Positions 24,938 through 33,465 of a DNA stretch of 44,569 bases are shown here, in pieces; position 1 is the first letter of the stretch; every line of letters begins with the position of its first letter. The translations under genes and the position numbers were made by a program. The stretch lies in NCBI GenBank assembly GCA_021108435.1, contig JAIOQY010000190.1, positions 1 through 44,569 of the forward strand. The letters are read 5' to 3'. This DNA is from Candidatus Aegiribacteria sp. (GTDB taxonomy: Bacteria > Fermentibacterota > Fermentibacteria > Fermentibacterales > JCC-6). Below the pieces are notes generated by a model, which saw only the letters and a list, made by a program, of their open reading frames with translations, was not told the origin of the DNA and searched no databases.

Positions 24938-25161
24938 AATCGCCTCCGGCATTTAGTATTAATGCAATCCTGAATATTCAATATCAGAAAACTTCAACTG
25001 AGCACTTCCCTAAAGCTTTCTCAACCCGCATAATATAAGCATCTCTATTTCCTGTGCATAATCCCGACCTGGAGGTTGAATTATAACCTGCCGCATGATG
25101 CTGTTGATGAGAGATTGTATCTATTTGTAGCTCTCTATTATCTTTGAATGGAGGGGTTTGA
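24938..25161. other. Divergent intergenic region between the mutase operon and prs
   Basis: Must contain the promoter of the large minus-strand operon and that of prs. I see no strong TTGACA-type box on either strand. A weak inverted repeat AGGTT/AACCT brackets AT-rich sequence near 25074-25090 and could be an operator. Confidence 0.4.
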
Positions 25162-26202
25162 ATGTTCGGAAACATAGCTATCTGCTGCGGTAGATCAAGC
25201 CAGACCCTTGGAAACAGGATCTGTGAAATACTGGGACTTGATCCCGAGCCTGTTGAATTCATCCAGTTCTCCAATGGTAATCTTATGGTTAATTTCACAG
25301 GTGAATCCGTTCGGGAAAAGGATGTTTTCATCATCCAGTCCGGTGAAAGGTCGATCTTTCAGGACCGGGATCGGTCTTTCGGCAAAATATCGGGTGATAT
25401 CATCGAACTGCTCCAGATGATCTATGCACTGAAAGACAGTGCCGGCAGGATAACTGCTGTTACTCCCTACTTTCCTTACGCAAGAAGCGATAAAAAAGAT
25501 AAACCGAGGATACCTATATCCGCGAAGATGTTATTCGACCTGCTTGAATCCGTTCAGGCTGACAGGGTGCTAACCATGACCCTTCACTGCCCTCAGAGTC
25601 AGGGATTCAGCAATATCCCGGTGGACCAGCTTCATGCAGATGATGTATTTATGGAGAAGATATTGTCATTTGGCACAGAGAAACTGGCTTTTGTTGCTCC
25701 TGATTCCGGAAGTATCATGAACAACGATTTTCTTGCGATGCACACGGCGAGATCAATTAGAGAAAAGGGCGGTACTCCTGATATAGTAACAGGATACGTC
25801 AAGAAGATGAGGATTGATGATAGCGAAACACCACATGTAAGAACTGTTGAGGGAGTTGATGATCTCACCGGCAGAACAGTCATTATAAACGATGATGAAA
25901 CGCTTTCAGGAAAAAGCCTTGTCATGTGCGCCGATATAGTGACTGAACGCGGGGCGGAGGATGTATATGCATTTGTCACCCACGGTATTCTTTCAGGGAA
26001 TTCCGTAAAGCGAATAGAGAACAGCTGCCTTACAAAACTCTTCGTAACAGATACAGTTGAATTTGACACCGATGCTGCCGAGAAAGTTGTGACCGGCCCT
26101 CTGAAGAAGATCGAGACTCTCTCCGTTGCCAGAGTCTTTGCTGAGGCCATCAAGCGAATACATGAAGGCCGAAGCCTGAGTTCACTCTTCCTCGGAAAAT
26201 AA
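25162..26202 (+). CDS. prs: Ribose-phosphate pyrophosphokinase (PRPP synthetase), divergent form
   Basis: Makes 5-phosphoribosyl-1-diphosphate from ribose 5-phosphate and ATP. Two phosphoribosyltransferase-fold domains: the first with VEFIQFSNGNLMVNF, the ATP-site YFPYARSDKKDKPR and LTMTLHCPQSQGF; the second with YVKKMR in the flexible loop, then NDDETLSGKS in place of the usual DD(I/M)(I/V)DTGGT PRPP-binding loop, and YAFVTHGILSG. At 346 residues it is longer than typical bacterial Prs (about 315). ATG 25162 follows TGGAGGGG. The altered loop loses the consecutive Thr-Gly-Gly/Ala-Thr, so phosphate contacts must differ. Function is inferred; a non-catalytic PRPP-synthetase-associated role is possible. 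Confidence 0.8.
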   Translation: MFGNIAICCGRSSQTLGNRICEILGLDPEPVEFIQFSNGNLMVNFTGESVREKDVFIIQSGERSIFQDRDRSFGKISGDIIELLQMIYALKDSAGRITAVTPYFPYARSDKKDKPRIPISAKMLFDLLESVQADRVLTMTLHCPQSQGFSNIPVDQLHADDVFMEKILSFGTEKLAFVAPDSGSIMNNDFLAMHTARSIREKGGTPDIVTGYVKKMRIDDSETPHVRTVEGVDDLTGRTVIINDDETLSGKSLVMCADIVTERGAEDVYAFVTHGILSGNSVKRIENSCLTKLFVTDTVEFDTDAAEKVVTGPLKKIETLSVARVFAEAIKRIHEGRSLSSLFLGK

Positions 26203-26304
26203 GGATTCGGAACACGTCAACAATAATGCGAGTGCGGTAAGGTTACTAGCCGGATATCTAATTACATAGCTAAACATTCACTGTTTTTCTGAAAGAGAAC
26301 TGTT
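26203..26304. other. Short intergenic region
   Basis: 102 bp with no recognisable terminator or promoter. Confidence 0.4.
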
Positions 26305-29283
26305 ATGAAAAGAAATATAATTCTCAAAATTTATGAGAAGCACCACGCAAAGGGTGTGGCAACCATGTGGTCTGAGAGTCGGGAGGGTTGGCCTCCCGGT
26401 TTTCTGGGCGCTTCCGAGTTCACTGCTGAAAGCGTTGAGATGGAAGAGCAATCATCCGGCAAGCTCTTTACTGTACTGGCTCTGGACGGAGACCGTGTGG
26501 TGGGTTTCTGCCGCACAACACCGTACGGAGGTGAGCCGGACGCCGCATATGTGGCTCTTGTAAATGTAGTTCCGGATCTGCACGGAAAGAAGATTGGCAA
26601 ACGACTTCTTCTGGACGCTGTGGAAAGAACCGCATTAAAGGGCTTTTACAGAATTGACCTTCATACATGGCCTGCAAATCTCAAGGCTATGCCTCTTTAC
26701 AAAAAGACAGGCTTCTTCTGGGTCCCTGATACTATGGTTTACATGCAGAACTACATGCCTTTTCTGATAGGAAGGCCGGAATTTAAAGAATTCCTGGATG
26801 GTGAATCATGGTACGACATTTTCGAGCGGGAACTGACAGTTGAACCGGATGAACAGAAAACCGATTCGGGCAGGGAAGTGTTCAAATATCGATTTGCGAT
26901 CAAAGATAGATCCTTTGAGGCTGTGTTCGACAGAAGGGGAAGAATACTTTGCGCGATAAATGCCCCCGGCGTGACTGCTTCCATCGAGCGTGAAGTGGGG
27001 AAGATTTTCTTCGGCAGAGAAGTCAGCATAAACCTTGCAGGGGATTCACTGCCCGATAGAATTGATATGAAATCTCATGAATATCTTTCAGCTCCATCAT
27101 CGGTCACGCTGGATGAAGCGACTTCGGGCTTTAAAATCGTTCATGAACCGGTAGAGGTTCCTGTACCTGAGAGGGATAGATCTCCCAGAGTATCAGCACT
27201 GATTCCAGGGAGAATTCCTGTGGAATTAGGGCTCGGGATAAGAGCTGAAGAGCCTGTATCGCTGCTTTCGCCTCCTGTCAGGAGGATACGGCAGGGACAG
27301 AGTGTGCTCGAGCTCGACCTCAAGAAACTTGCTGACGCCGATTCCGTGACTGTGCTTACTTCATTGAACGGTGAAAAGCTTCAGGAACAGAAATTCGGAC
27401 TTGATGAATCCGTCTTTCAACGGATCAGAATTCCTCTCCCGGAATTGTCGAATGGAATTCACGAACTGGCGCTCAGGTTCAAGTTGTTCGATCAATGCGG
27501 AGCCGAGGAAAAACTCATCCTTGTATCCGGACCCTTTACAGGCATTCCTGAATCGAGAATCACAAGGAAATCAGCAGTGATTATCGGCAGGGATATTTCT
27601 ATTGAGGTTGCCAGCACCGGAGCATGGACGTCCGTCTGGGGGCACGGTATGGACGATAAACCATCCAGACTCGGAGGGCTCAGACTTTACGCCGGTCCGC
27701 CTTACTGGAATTCTGACTTACCTCATCAGCTGTACAATTTCAAACTCGACGGGAATGTTATCAATGCAGGCACTGCCTGGTCTGCCAGACCAGGAATGGT
27801 TCATGAATGCAGTTTTTCACTTGATCCGGCAGGTTTCATCAGGGCTAGCAGTATTGTTCGGAATGGATCGGATTCAGTACAGAAAATCAGGTTTTCAGCT
27901 GTATGGGGCGGGGGTCAATCATTTACGCCCGGAACCGACGCTATCCCTCTGAAGGAAGGTGTCTACACCGGCAACAGGATATACAACCAGATCCCTGACT
28001 GGACCGAAGATCTCCCAAAAATAGTAGACGAACTCGGTGCACCATGGCTGGCTTTGTCCGGCCCCGACAGATCATTGATAGCTTACTTCCCTGACTGGTC
28101 CAGTCTTCGGTATGATCGACCCGAAACTGAGGAAATACTTATCAAACCCGGCGAATATGCTGAATCACCAGTATTGAAGCTGCTCTTCTCTGACGGCAAT
28201 TTCGACTGTCTTTTCAGGAGAGCTACATCCCTTGGCTGGGAACTGGGAGAAACAGAGAAGCAATTCGGTTTTCTCAACCATAATATTACTCCTGTCATGC
28301 GGAATGGAGCAGAAGTAAAGCTTTCTCACCGCCTTCTTGGAAAGCGTAAAGCCGCCATTATTCTCGATGGTGAAGTGCTCTCTGAAGGATCTGTATCCAA
28401 AGAAACTTCCATCTCCGCTGCGATGTCCGGCTCCGGTTTCAGTGAGATCGACCTTGTGATGGCGGAAAGAAAGACCGTATATCCGGTTCTAATGCTACCC
28501 GAAACCGTTGAATCCACAGAACTTATCGAGGAAGACAAGATCCTTGTTCTTCAGAATGCGAGGATAAAGGCTCTGATAGACCCGGCAGAGTTCGGTCATG
28601 TATTCAGCCTGAAACTGGACGATGTGGAGTTTCTAATGTCCTCTCATCCGGGACCTTCGGACTTCGCCTGGGAGAAGCCATGGTTCGGGGGAATAATACC
28701 CAGGGTAAATACTTCTGGAGAGAAACCCTTCAGACTCGACACGCTAAAGCCTGAATGGAGCAGATTCGAGCTTGAAACAAACGGTCTGGCGGAGAAAGGC
28801 TGGGAACTCAGGTGGAAGATAGACCATAAGAAATACGGCTCATTGAATCTGACCTGGCGAGTCTCAATGTTCCCCGGTATTCCTGTTATCCGAACCAGTT
28901 TCTGTCCCGAGGCTCTTCACGAAACTTATTTAGGAGGTGAATTCGATGTCCGCGGTTTCCTCTCCCCTGGAGGAGAACATGAGAATGCTGTGTTCTCATC
29001 TCAAACCGAACCGCTCCTCAGGCAGGGAAGAAAGCATGCGGGATCGTGGTCTTTTGTCGGTGACTGGGCCAGGGTCGAGACGCCCGGAAAGGGTTTTGTC
29101 GAGGCATATTCTCTTGAAAAGGGTATTTTCTTCTCTGAAGACTACGCTGAACATGGTTGTCATCTTTCCGTTTTTTCAACACATGATAAAAAGAACATCG
29201 TGGAGATGCTCTGGCTGTTCGGCTCATGTGAAGATGATGACAGGCTCTCGAAAATCTTCAGAAAACATGGGGGCCGGGCCTAA
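26305..29283 (+). CDS. Giant GNAT acetyltransferase fused to beta-rich domains (992 aa)
   Basis: The N-terminal 150 residues are a GNAT acyltransferase: VVGFCRTTPYG, VALVNVVPDLHGKKIGKRLLLDAVERT (acetyl-CoA pyrophosphate loop in the slightly altered form HGKKIG) and FYRIDLHTWPANLKAMPLYKKTGF. The remaining 840 residues hold no family I can name; they are dominated by beta strands with aromatic-glycine patterns (GLRLYAGPPYWNS, YFPDWSSLRYD, PSDFAWEKPWFGGIIPR) that resemble the galactose-mutarotase/beta-sandwich folds of glycoside-active proteins. No signal peptide or membrane segment, so cytosolic. Such a fusion suggests acetylation of a glycan or glycoconjugate. The last residues KHGGRA and the stop are encoded inside a palindromic repeat (29269-29296), so the C-terminus may not be original. 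Confidence 0.75.
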   Translation: MKRNIILKIYEKHHAKGVATMWSESREGWPPGFLGASEFTAESVEMEEQSSGKLFTVLALDGDRVVGFCRTTPYGGEPDAAYVALVNVVPDLHGKKIGKRLLLDAVERTALKGFYRIDLHTWPANLKAMPLYKKTGFFWVPDTMVYMQNYMPFLIGRPEFKEFLDGESWYDIFERELTVEPDEQKTDSGREVFKYRFAIKDRSFEAVFDRRGRILCAINAPGVTASIEREVGKIFFGREVSINLAGDSLPDRIDMKSHEYLSAPSSVTLDEATSGFKIVHEPVEVPVPERDRSPRVSALIPGRIPVELGLGIRAEEPVSLLSPPVRRIRQGQSVLELDLKKLADADSVTVLTSLNGEKLQEQKFGLDESVFQRIRIPLPELSNGIHELALRFKLFDQCGAEEKLILVSGPFTGIPESRITRKSAVIIGRDISIEVASTGAWTSVWGHGMDDKPSRLGGLRLYAGPPYWNSDLPHQLYNFKLDGNVINAGTAWSARPGMVHECSFSLDPAGFIRASSIVRNGSDSVQKIRFSAVWGGGQSFTPGTDAIPLKEGVYTGNRIYNQIPDWTEDLPKIVDELGAPWLALSGPDRSLIAYFPDWSSLRYDRPETEEILIKPGEYAESPVLKLLFSDGNFDCLFRRATSLGWELGETEKQFGFLNHNITPVMRNGAEVKLSHRLLGKRKAAIILDGEVLSEGSVSKETSISAAMSGSGFSEIDLVMAERKTVYPVLMLPETVESTELIEEDKILVLQNARIKALIDPAEFGHVFSLKLDDVEFLMSSHPGPSDFAWEKPWFGGIIPRVNTSGEKPFRLDTLKPEWSRFELETNGLAEKGWELRWKIDHKKYGSLNLTWRVSMFPGIPVIRTSFCPEALHETYLGGEFDVRGFLSPGGEHENAVFSSQTEPLLRQGRKHAGSWSFVGDWARVETPGKGFVEAYSLEKGIFFSEDYAEHGCHLSVFSTHDKKNIVEMLWLFGSCEDDDRLSKIFRKHGGRA

Positions 29284-29400
29284 CATTTAAACATTTCCAT
29301 CAAATTATCTCACTGGGATATGCACCAGAGCCAAGCTTATGGGGGACACGCAGCAGAGCCAGGTTTATGGGGGACACGCAGCAGAGCCTGCATGTCCCCT
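29269..29400. repeat. REP-like element, degenerate copy with internal tandem unit
   Basis: Positions 29269-29296 match the 5' arm of the palindrome at 33353-33380 at 27 of 28 positions. Downstream, a 28-bp unit (AGAGCC..TTATGGGGGACACGCAGC) occurs twice with two changes and then a third partial AGAGCC. Its end can fold as GGGGACA-C-GCAG / CTGC-A-TGTCCCC, the same architecture as the core hairpin at 33384-33419. The matching opposite arm is missing. The element overlaps the stop codon of the GNAT fusion gene. Confidence 0.75.
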
Positions 29401-29403
29401 ACT

Positions 29404-30990
29404 CTATTCGAGCCAGATTCTGCCCATTGTTGAAGCATCGAACTCTATTGGATAGATCCATGTCGCGTAGTCATCGTCAATTACTCTGTACAGATGCATA
29501 AACACGAAATCATCTTCGGGATCAAGCAGCGGTATGTTAAAGGCAGCTTCTATACACCAGTAGGTATCGTCTGTCATGACTACAATGGAATAGCCCTCTT
29601 CCCAATCCTCCCACTCTCCCTCAGGGGGAATGATAAGAGCTTCTGTTGTACCGTCACGCCAGACCTTGAGCCAGTAGAAGGTCTCACCGGAACTGAAAAT
29701 AAATCCTGCGTAATCATCGCTTATGGATGAACTCCCCTGCATTTCCATGCAGAGAAACAGATTCTTTTCATCAGTTGCCGCTCTGAATCCCGTTCCGGGA
29801 AGATCTGATGGTTGCCCCTCCGGGTTGGCGAAATCCTTTTGAAAAACCCCTCTGTATTCACCTATAGATACTCTTCCATCAAGAACGGGTTCCATAACAA
29901 ACGCATTTGCCCTGCGAAGAACAGGCCAGAAATACTCAAATGACATTTCCCTGTTTCGCGAACCATACTCCATTTCGATTGTTATAACCGGTGAGGGGTA
30001 TGGACTGCCTTCGGGGGATTGAGTGAAATGGAGCTCAACAGGATCTTCCATTAGTTCTATCTCAAGAGTGTCAGGATGCAGGTTCCAGTTCCCCGAATTT
30101 ACGCTCAATCGAATGGTTCTTGTTCGGTCTTCTACCGGACGTAATGTGAGAACTGTGGATTCCATTTCCATCTCCAGTTGTCGTCCTGCAATCATTTCAT
30201 TCCTGTAGAGGTAGAACAGACTCATTTCTTCACCGGTATTGATACTCTCAGAGTAAACCCCTCTTGCATCAACTATGGCATAGGCTACAGAATCAGGCCA
30301 GATTGTCATCCAGCCGAACTGAGTGAAATTACCATGCTCCGGGTCAGGTTCCGGCACAGCGCTGCCGGAAGGTCCTGCTGATATGTAGAGAACGCCATCC
30401 TCGCGATCGGCGGCAAAGCGATGTATATGTCCACCCACTACTGCCAGCGGCCCTGATTCCGTCATGAGCTTCTTGAAATCACTCACCACATCCGGATCCT
30501 CATAAGACATGAACCAGAAAGGTTTGTGAGTTACAAGTATCCATGGTTTGTCCTTGTCAATCTCCTCTATAAAACTTTCTATAAGATCCAGATCATCCAT
30601 CGACAGGCAGTCATCTCTTGATGTGTCCCATATGACAAATGTAATTCCGGATATTTCTTCGATCCGGGAGGGTTCGGTGCCGGTGTATTCCTTCCAGTAA
30701 TTCTCTGTCTGATCGTTCCAGATGTCATTGTTTCCGGGAGTGAACACAAATGGAAAACGGGAGGTAAGTCTTTCCAGAACGGGAAGGATACTGTCCCAGT
30801 CCTCACATGCGGTCGCAACATCTCCGTTTCCTTCAACGAAATCACCAACTGAAAGCACTATGTCCGGAGACATCTCCACGATAGCATCGATGGCTATTTC
30901 AAATTCGTTATCATCGGGAGAACCAGTTCTGTCTCCAAAAACAGCTACCCTCACCGGAAAAGAAGCCAGAAGAATCAGTATTAATGTCAC
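29404..30990 (-). CDS. Secreted metallophosphoesterase with CBM9-like C-terminal domain
   Basis: Calcineurin-type metallophosphoesterase. Motifs: VAVFGDRTG (Asp20; the usual His after it replaced by Arg), VLSVGDFVEG (Asp50), FTPGNND, ILVTHKPF and VVGGHIHRF, in the right order. The start is GTG 30990, behind AGAAGGGAATA. The signal peptide is minimal (MTLILILLASFPVRVA) without a basic n-region. After the phosphatase domain (to about residue 240) comes a beta-sandwich stretch and, from about 380, a domain with GRVSIGEYRGVF and ATDEKNLFLCMEM resembling CBM9/DOMON carbohydrate-binding modules; it lacks the T9SS tail. Last gene of the minus-strand run after tadA. Substrate unknown; phosphoesters of sugars or nucleotides are plausible. 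Confidence 0.82.
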   Translation of the reverse strand: MTLILILLASFPVRVAVFGDRTGSPDDNEFEIAIDAIVEMSPDIVLSVGDFVEGNGDVATACEDWDSILPVLERLTSRFPFVFTPGNNDIWNDQTENYWKEYTGTEPSRIEEISGITFVIWDTSRDDCLSMDDLDLIESFIEEIDKDKPWILVTHKPFWFMSYEDPDVVSDFKKLMTESGPLAVVGGHIHRFAADREDGVLYISAGPSGSAVPEPDPEHGNFTQFGWMTIWPDSVAYAIVDARGVYSESINTGEEMSLFYLYRNEMIAGRQLEMEMESTVLTLRPVEDRTRTIRLSVNSGNWNLHPDTLEIELMEDPVELHFTQSPEGSPYPSPVITIEMEYGSRNREMSFEYFWPVLRRANAFVMEPVLDGRVSIGEYRGVFQKDFANPEGQPSDLPGTGFRAATDEKNLFLCMEMQGSSSISDDYAGFIFSSGETFYWLKVWRDGTTEALIIPPEGEWEDWEEGYSIVVMTDDTYWCIEAAFNIPLLDPEDDFVFMHLYRVIDDDYATWIYPIEFDASTMGRIWLE

Positions 30991-31008
30991 TATTCCCTTC
31001 TTTCGTTT

Positions 31009-31461
31009 TCAGGCAGATGGAGGCCCCTGATTGTTGCGACCCTGGCGGAAGAACTCTTTCAGAAGCTGAGATGACCTGTCCGCAAGGCATCCGCCCTTAA
31101 CATCAGGATAGTGATTAAGGTTCGGCATCTCAAGGATATTCGTGACAGATCCAAACGCTCCAAACCTTTTATCCCAGGCACCATAGATAATTCTCGGTAT
31201 GCGAGAGATCACAGCGAGTCCCGCGCACATAAGACAGGGTTCAAGGGTGGAGTACAGACTGCAATCATCGAGTCTCCAGTCTCCCCTTGCGGAAGCAGCA
31301 GCTGTTATCACAAGATGCTCTGCATGAGAAGCTGGAAGACCTGTTTCTCTTGTTCGATTCCGATCAGTAAAAATCCTTCCGGAAGATTCCACGAGTACTG
31401 CGCCTACAGGAACTTCTCCCTCCTTGAATGCCTCTTCTGCCTGTTCGAGTGCCAGTTCCAT
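31009..31461 (-). CDS. tadA: tRNA adenosine-34 deaminase
   Basis: Zinc enzyme converting A34 to inosine in tRNA(Arg). Conserved EVPVGAVLV, HAE (His46, Glu48) and PCLMCAGL (Cys76, Cys79) give the zinc site and proton shuttle; LNHYPDVKGGCLADRSSQLLKEFF is the typical C-terminal region. I use ATG 31461 (MELALEQAEEAF), the usual family N-terminus, giving 150 residues. This start lacks a Shine-Dalgarno. The strong GGAGG lies upstream at the end of the M24 peptidase gene, followed within 10 bases only by ATT and ATA codons in this frame, so translation may begin there with a non-standard codon, or at ATG 31527 or 31587 inside the peptidase gene. Otherwise the gene is intact. Confidence 0.88.
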   Translation of the reverse strand: MELALEQAEEAFKEGEVPVGAVLVESSGRIFTDRNRTRETGLPASHAEHLVITAAASARGDWRLDDCSLYSTLEPCLMCAGLAVISRIPRIIYGAWDKRFGAFGSVTNILEMPNLNHYPDVKGGCLADRSSQLLKEFFRQGRNNQGPPSA

Positions 31462-31492
31462 CCATTTAAGTTCATCAAGGATATATTCTATA

Positions 31493-32746
31493 TCAATTTC
31501 CTCCAGCCATAATCGCTTCGATCTCATCAGGATACTTCGGAATGCTCTCTGAAAGCACTGTGTTTCCATTTTCTCCAATAAGAACATCGTCTTCTATTCT
31601 TATGCCGATACCTTCTTCTTCCGAGTAAAATCCTGGTTCCACTGTGAGTACCATGCCCGCCTTAAGCTCATCGCTGATAACGTTTTCATCATGTGTATCC
31701 AGCCCCAGATGGTGCCCGACAGGGTGGTAGTAAAAAGTCTTAATGTCCTCTTTCGTTTCAATGAAACCTTTTTTCATCAGAATCCCGGCGTAAAATTCTT
31801 CAACTTCAGAGTTCCACTTCGAATGCAGCTTCCCTGGTCGAAGCAGCCGTATTGCTTCCTCCTGAACCTCTATGACCATCAAAATATGTTCTCGCTGCCT
31901 GTCTGTGTACTTGCCATTCACAGGAACGGTTCTTGAAATGTCCGCATTGTACAGCTGTTTCCTGGCTCCGAAATCAAGGAGAAGCAAAGTTCCATCCTCA
32001 AGAGGTTTGTCATTATCTTCATAATGAAGGCAGGTTGCGCGGCTTCCACCGGCAATTATCGCTGGAAACGCGGGTGTTTTCTCCCCGTTTCGCATGAATT
32101 CGTACAGCAGCTCTGCTTCGAATTCATACTCGAGCATCCCCGGTTTCAGAGCTTTGATAGCGCGTATAAAACCCTTTCGCGAGAGCTCTATTGCCTGCCG
32201 CATCAGATCCAGCTCAACGGAGTCCTTGATCATTCTCATGCGAAAGACGGCTTTGGACAGCCTGCCAAAATTAAGATGCGGGTATGCTGCAAGCAGTTCA
32301 TCTGCAAACCTTAACCTGCTGCCTTTTTCACCCGTAACACCGGCAATCGGATAATCAACAAGAACATTCTCTATACCCCAGCGCTGTATGATTCGGTCTA
32401 TCCACTTCTTCACGCCTGTATTGAATGAGATGTTCTCTATTCCACTTCTTTCCTGAGCTTCTTCCTTTGTCAGAACAGATCCAATCCATTTTGCGTAAGT
32501 TTCGTCGTAGGCGTCAATGAACAGGTCTTCCCTGACTTCCATGTTCTTTCTCCTGTGTATGACAAGCCAGGTTCTTGGCTGTGTTATACCTGTCAGATAG
32601 ACAAGATTCAGATTCGGTGTGTAGGGATAGTGCCCATCCGCACTGGAAGGTTTTGATCCGGAAGGGGGGAGGATCAAGGCGAACTCATCAGGCATTTCCT
32701 TTATCAGTCGTTGTCTGCGATCCGAGTATATCTCCGAACTGAACAT
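31493..32746 (-). CDS. pepP: Xaa-Pro aminopeptidase (M24B family)
   Basis: Cytosolic metallopeptidase that removes N-terminal residues before proline. Five metal ligands are visible in the pita-bread fold: Asp258 (LLLDFGAR), Asp269 (NADISR), His345 (VGHHLGLDTHD), Glu370 (VEPGFYSEEEG) and Glu385 (IRIEDD). The N-terminal 175 residues form the creatinase-N-like domain beginning MFSSEIYSDRRQRLIKEMPD, with LVYLTGITQPRTWLVI. Length 417 aa is standard. ATG 32746 follows TTGGAGGATCAGA. It would finish digestion of proline-containing peptides released by the extracellular peptidases encoded elsewhere in the window. Confidence 0.92.
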   Translation of the reverse strand: MFSSEIYSDRRQRLIKEMPDEFALILPPSGSKPSSADGHYPYTPNLNLVYLTGITQPRTWLVIHRRKNMEVREDLFIDAYDETYAKWIGSVLTKEEAQERSGIENISFNTGVKKWIDRIIQRWGIENVLVDYPIAGVTGEKGSRLRFADELLAAYPHLNFGRLSKAVFRMRMIKDSVELDLMRQAIELSRKGFIRAIKALKPGMLEYEFEAELLYEFMRNGEKTPAFPAIIAGGSRATCLHYEDNDKPLEDGTLLLLDFGARKQLYNADISRTVPVNGKYTDRQREHILMVIEVQEEAIRLLRPGKLHSKWNSEVEEFYAGILMKKGFIETKEDIKTFYYHPVGHHLGLDTHDENVISDELKAGMVLTVEPGFYSEEEGIGIRIEDDVLIGENGNTVLSESIPKYPDEIEAIMAGGN

Positions 32747-32771
32747 TCTGATCCTCCAATATATGTTACTG

Positions 32772-33335
32772 TTACGTTAATATATCTGACAGTTTCCGTT
32801 TTGGAACATGGTGTCTGCCAAGTTCATCTCTCCAGTATTTTATATTCTCAAGTACAGTCTCCAGAATAACTTCTTCCCCGGAAACGCCAAGGGCTATCAC
32901 AAGCTGAGGTCTGTAATTTTCGGGAGTATCTACTGCTTCTGCAACAGTTTTGCATTCAAAACTCATTATGATACATGAACCATAACCCGCTTCTCGCGCA
33001 GAGAGAACTATATAGGCCGCTGCAATTCCTACATCCATTCCTGTATAGGGCTTCTCCTCGTTTGGAGCATGAATCACTATATATGCTGCCGGTTTCTCTC
33101 CCTCTTCCGGGCCTGTCCAATCCTCAAGATAACCGGCCCACTTAAGTGCCGGAAAAATCTTTTCGCAATTATTTTCTGACGTTACAACACTGAATCGCAA
33201 CACCTGAAGATTGGCCGCATTGGGAGCGAGTCTGGCTGAATCGACAAAATTGAAGACGTTTTCTCTTGAAAGTCTGACATTCTGTTTGAATCGTCGAAAT
33301 GACCTGGTTTCCAGCGCAAGTTCCGAAAAACGCAT
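32772..33335 (-). CDS. Nitroreductase-family flavoprotein
   Basis: FMN-dependent nitroreductase-fold oxidoreductase of 187 residues. The N-terminal ELALETRSFRRFKQN matches the opening 'R-S-x-R-x-F' of the family, followed by VDSARLAPNAANLQVLRFSVV where FMN phosphate contacts occur, then MDVGIAAAYIVLSAREAGYGSCII and the C-terminal QLVIALGVSGEE with YWRDELGRHHVPKR. ATG 33335 has GGGAGG five bases upstream. Substrate is not determinable; family members reduce nitro compounds, flavins or quinones. The gene lies directly downstream of the REP-like palindrome at 33352-33459, and may share a transcript with the M24 peptidase 25 bp on. Confidence 0.85.
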   Translation of the reverse strand: MRFSELALETRSFRRFKQNVRLSRENVFNFVDSARLAPNAANLQVLRFSVVTSENNCEKIFPALKWAGYLEDWTGPEEGEKPAAYIVIHAPNEEKPYTGMDVGIAAAYIVLSAREAGYGSCIIMSFECKTVAEAVDTPENYRPQLVIALGVSGEEVILETVLENIKYWRDELGRHHVPKRKLSDILT

Positions 33336-33351
33336 TTAATCCTCCCGAAGA

Positions 33352-33459
33352 TGGGGGCCGGGGCTAACATTTAAACATTTTTATGCGGGGACACGCACCA
33401 TAGAGTGCCTGTCCCCGCAGGCCGAAGATAAAATGTTTAAATGTTAGCCCCGGCCCCCA
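33352..33459. repeat. REP-like nested palindrome with 29-bp perfect arms
   Basis: Outer inverted arms 33353-33381 and 33430-33458 are perfectly complementary over 29 bases (30 with the flanking T/A). Nested inside is a second perfect hairpin: TGCGGGGACA-c-GCAC (33384-33398) and GTGC-c-TGTCCCCGCA (33405-33419) around a 6-base loop. The element separates pmbA from the nitroreductase gene and may act as a bidirectional terminator or processing site. A degenerate half-copy is at 29269-29400. Confidence 0.85.
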
Positions 33460-33465
33460 ATTGTG

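Noticed and set aside
26305-29283. Reading the GNAT fusion as two separate genes
   Set aside because: The frame is continuous without internal ribosome site or composition break at residue 150.
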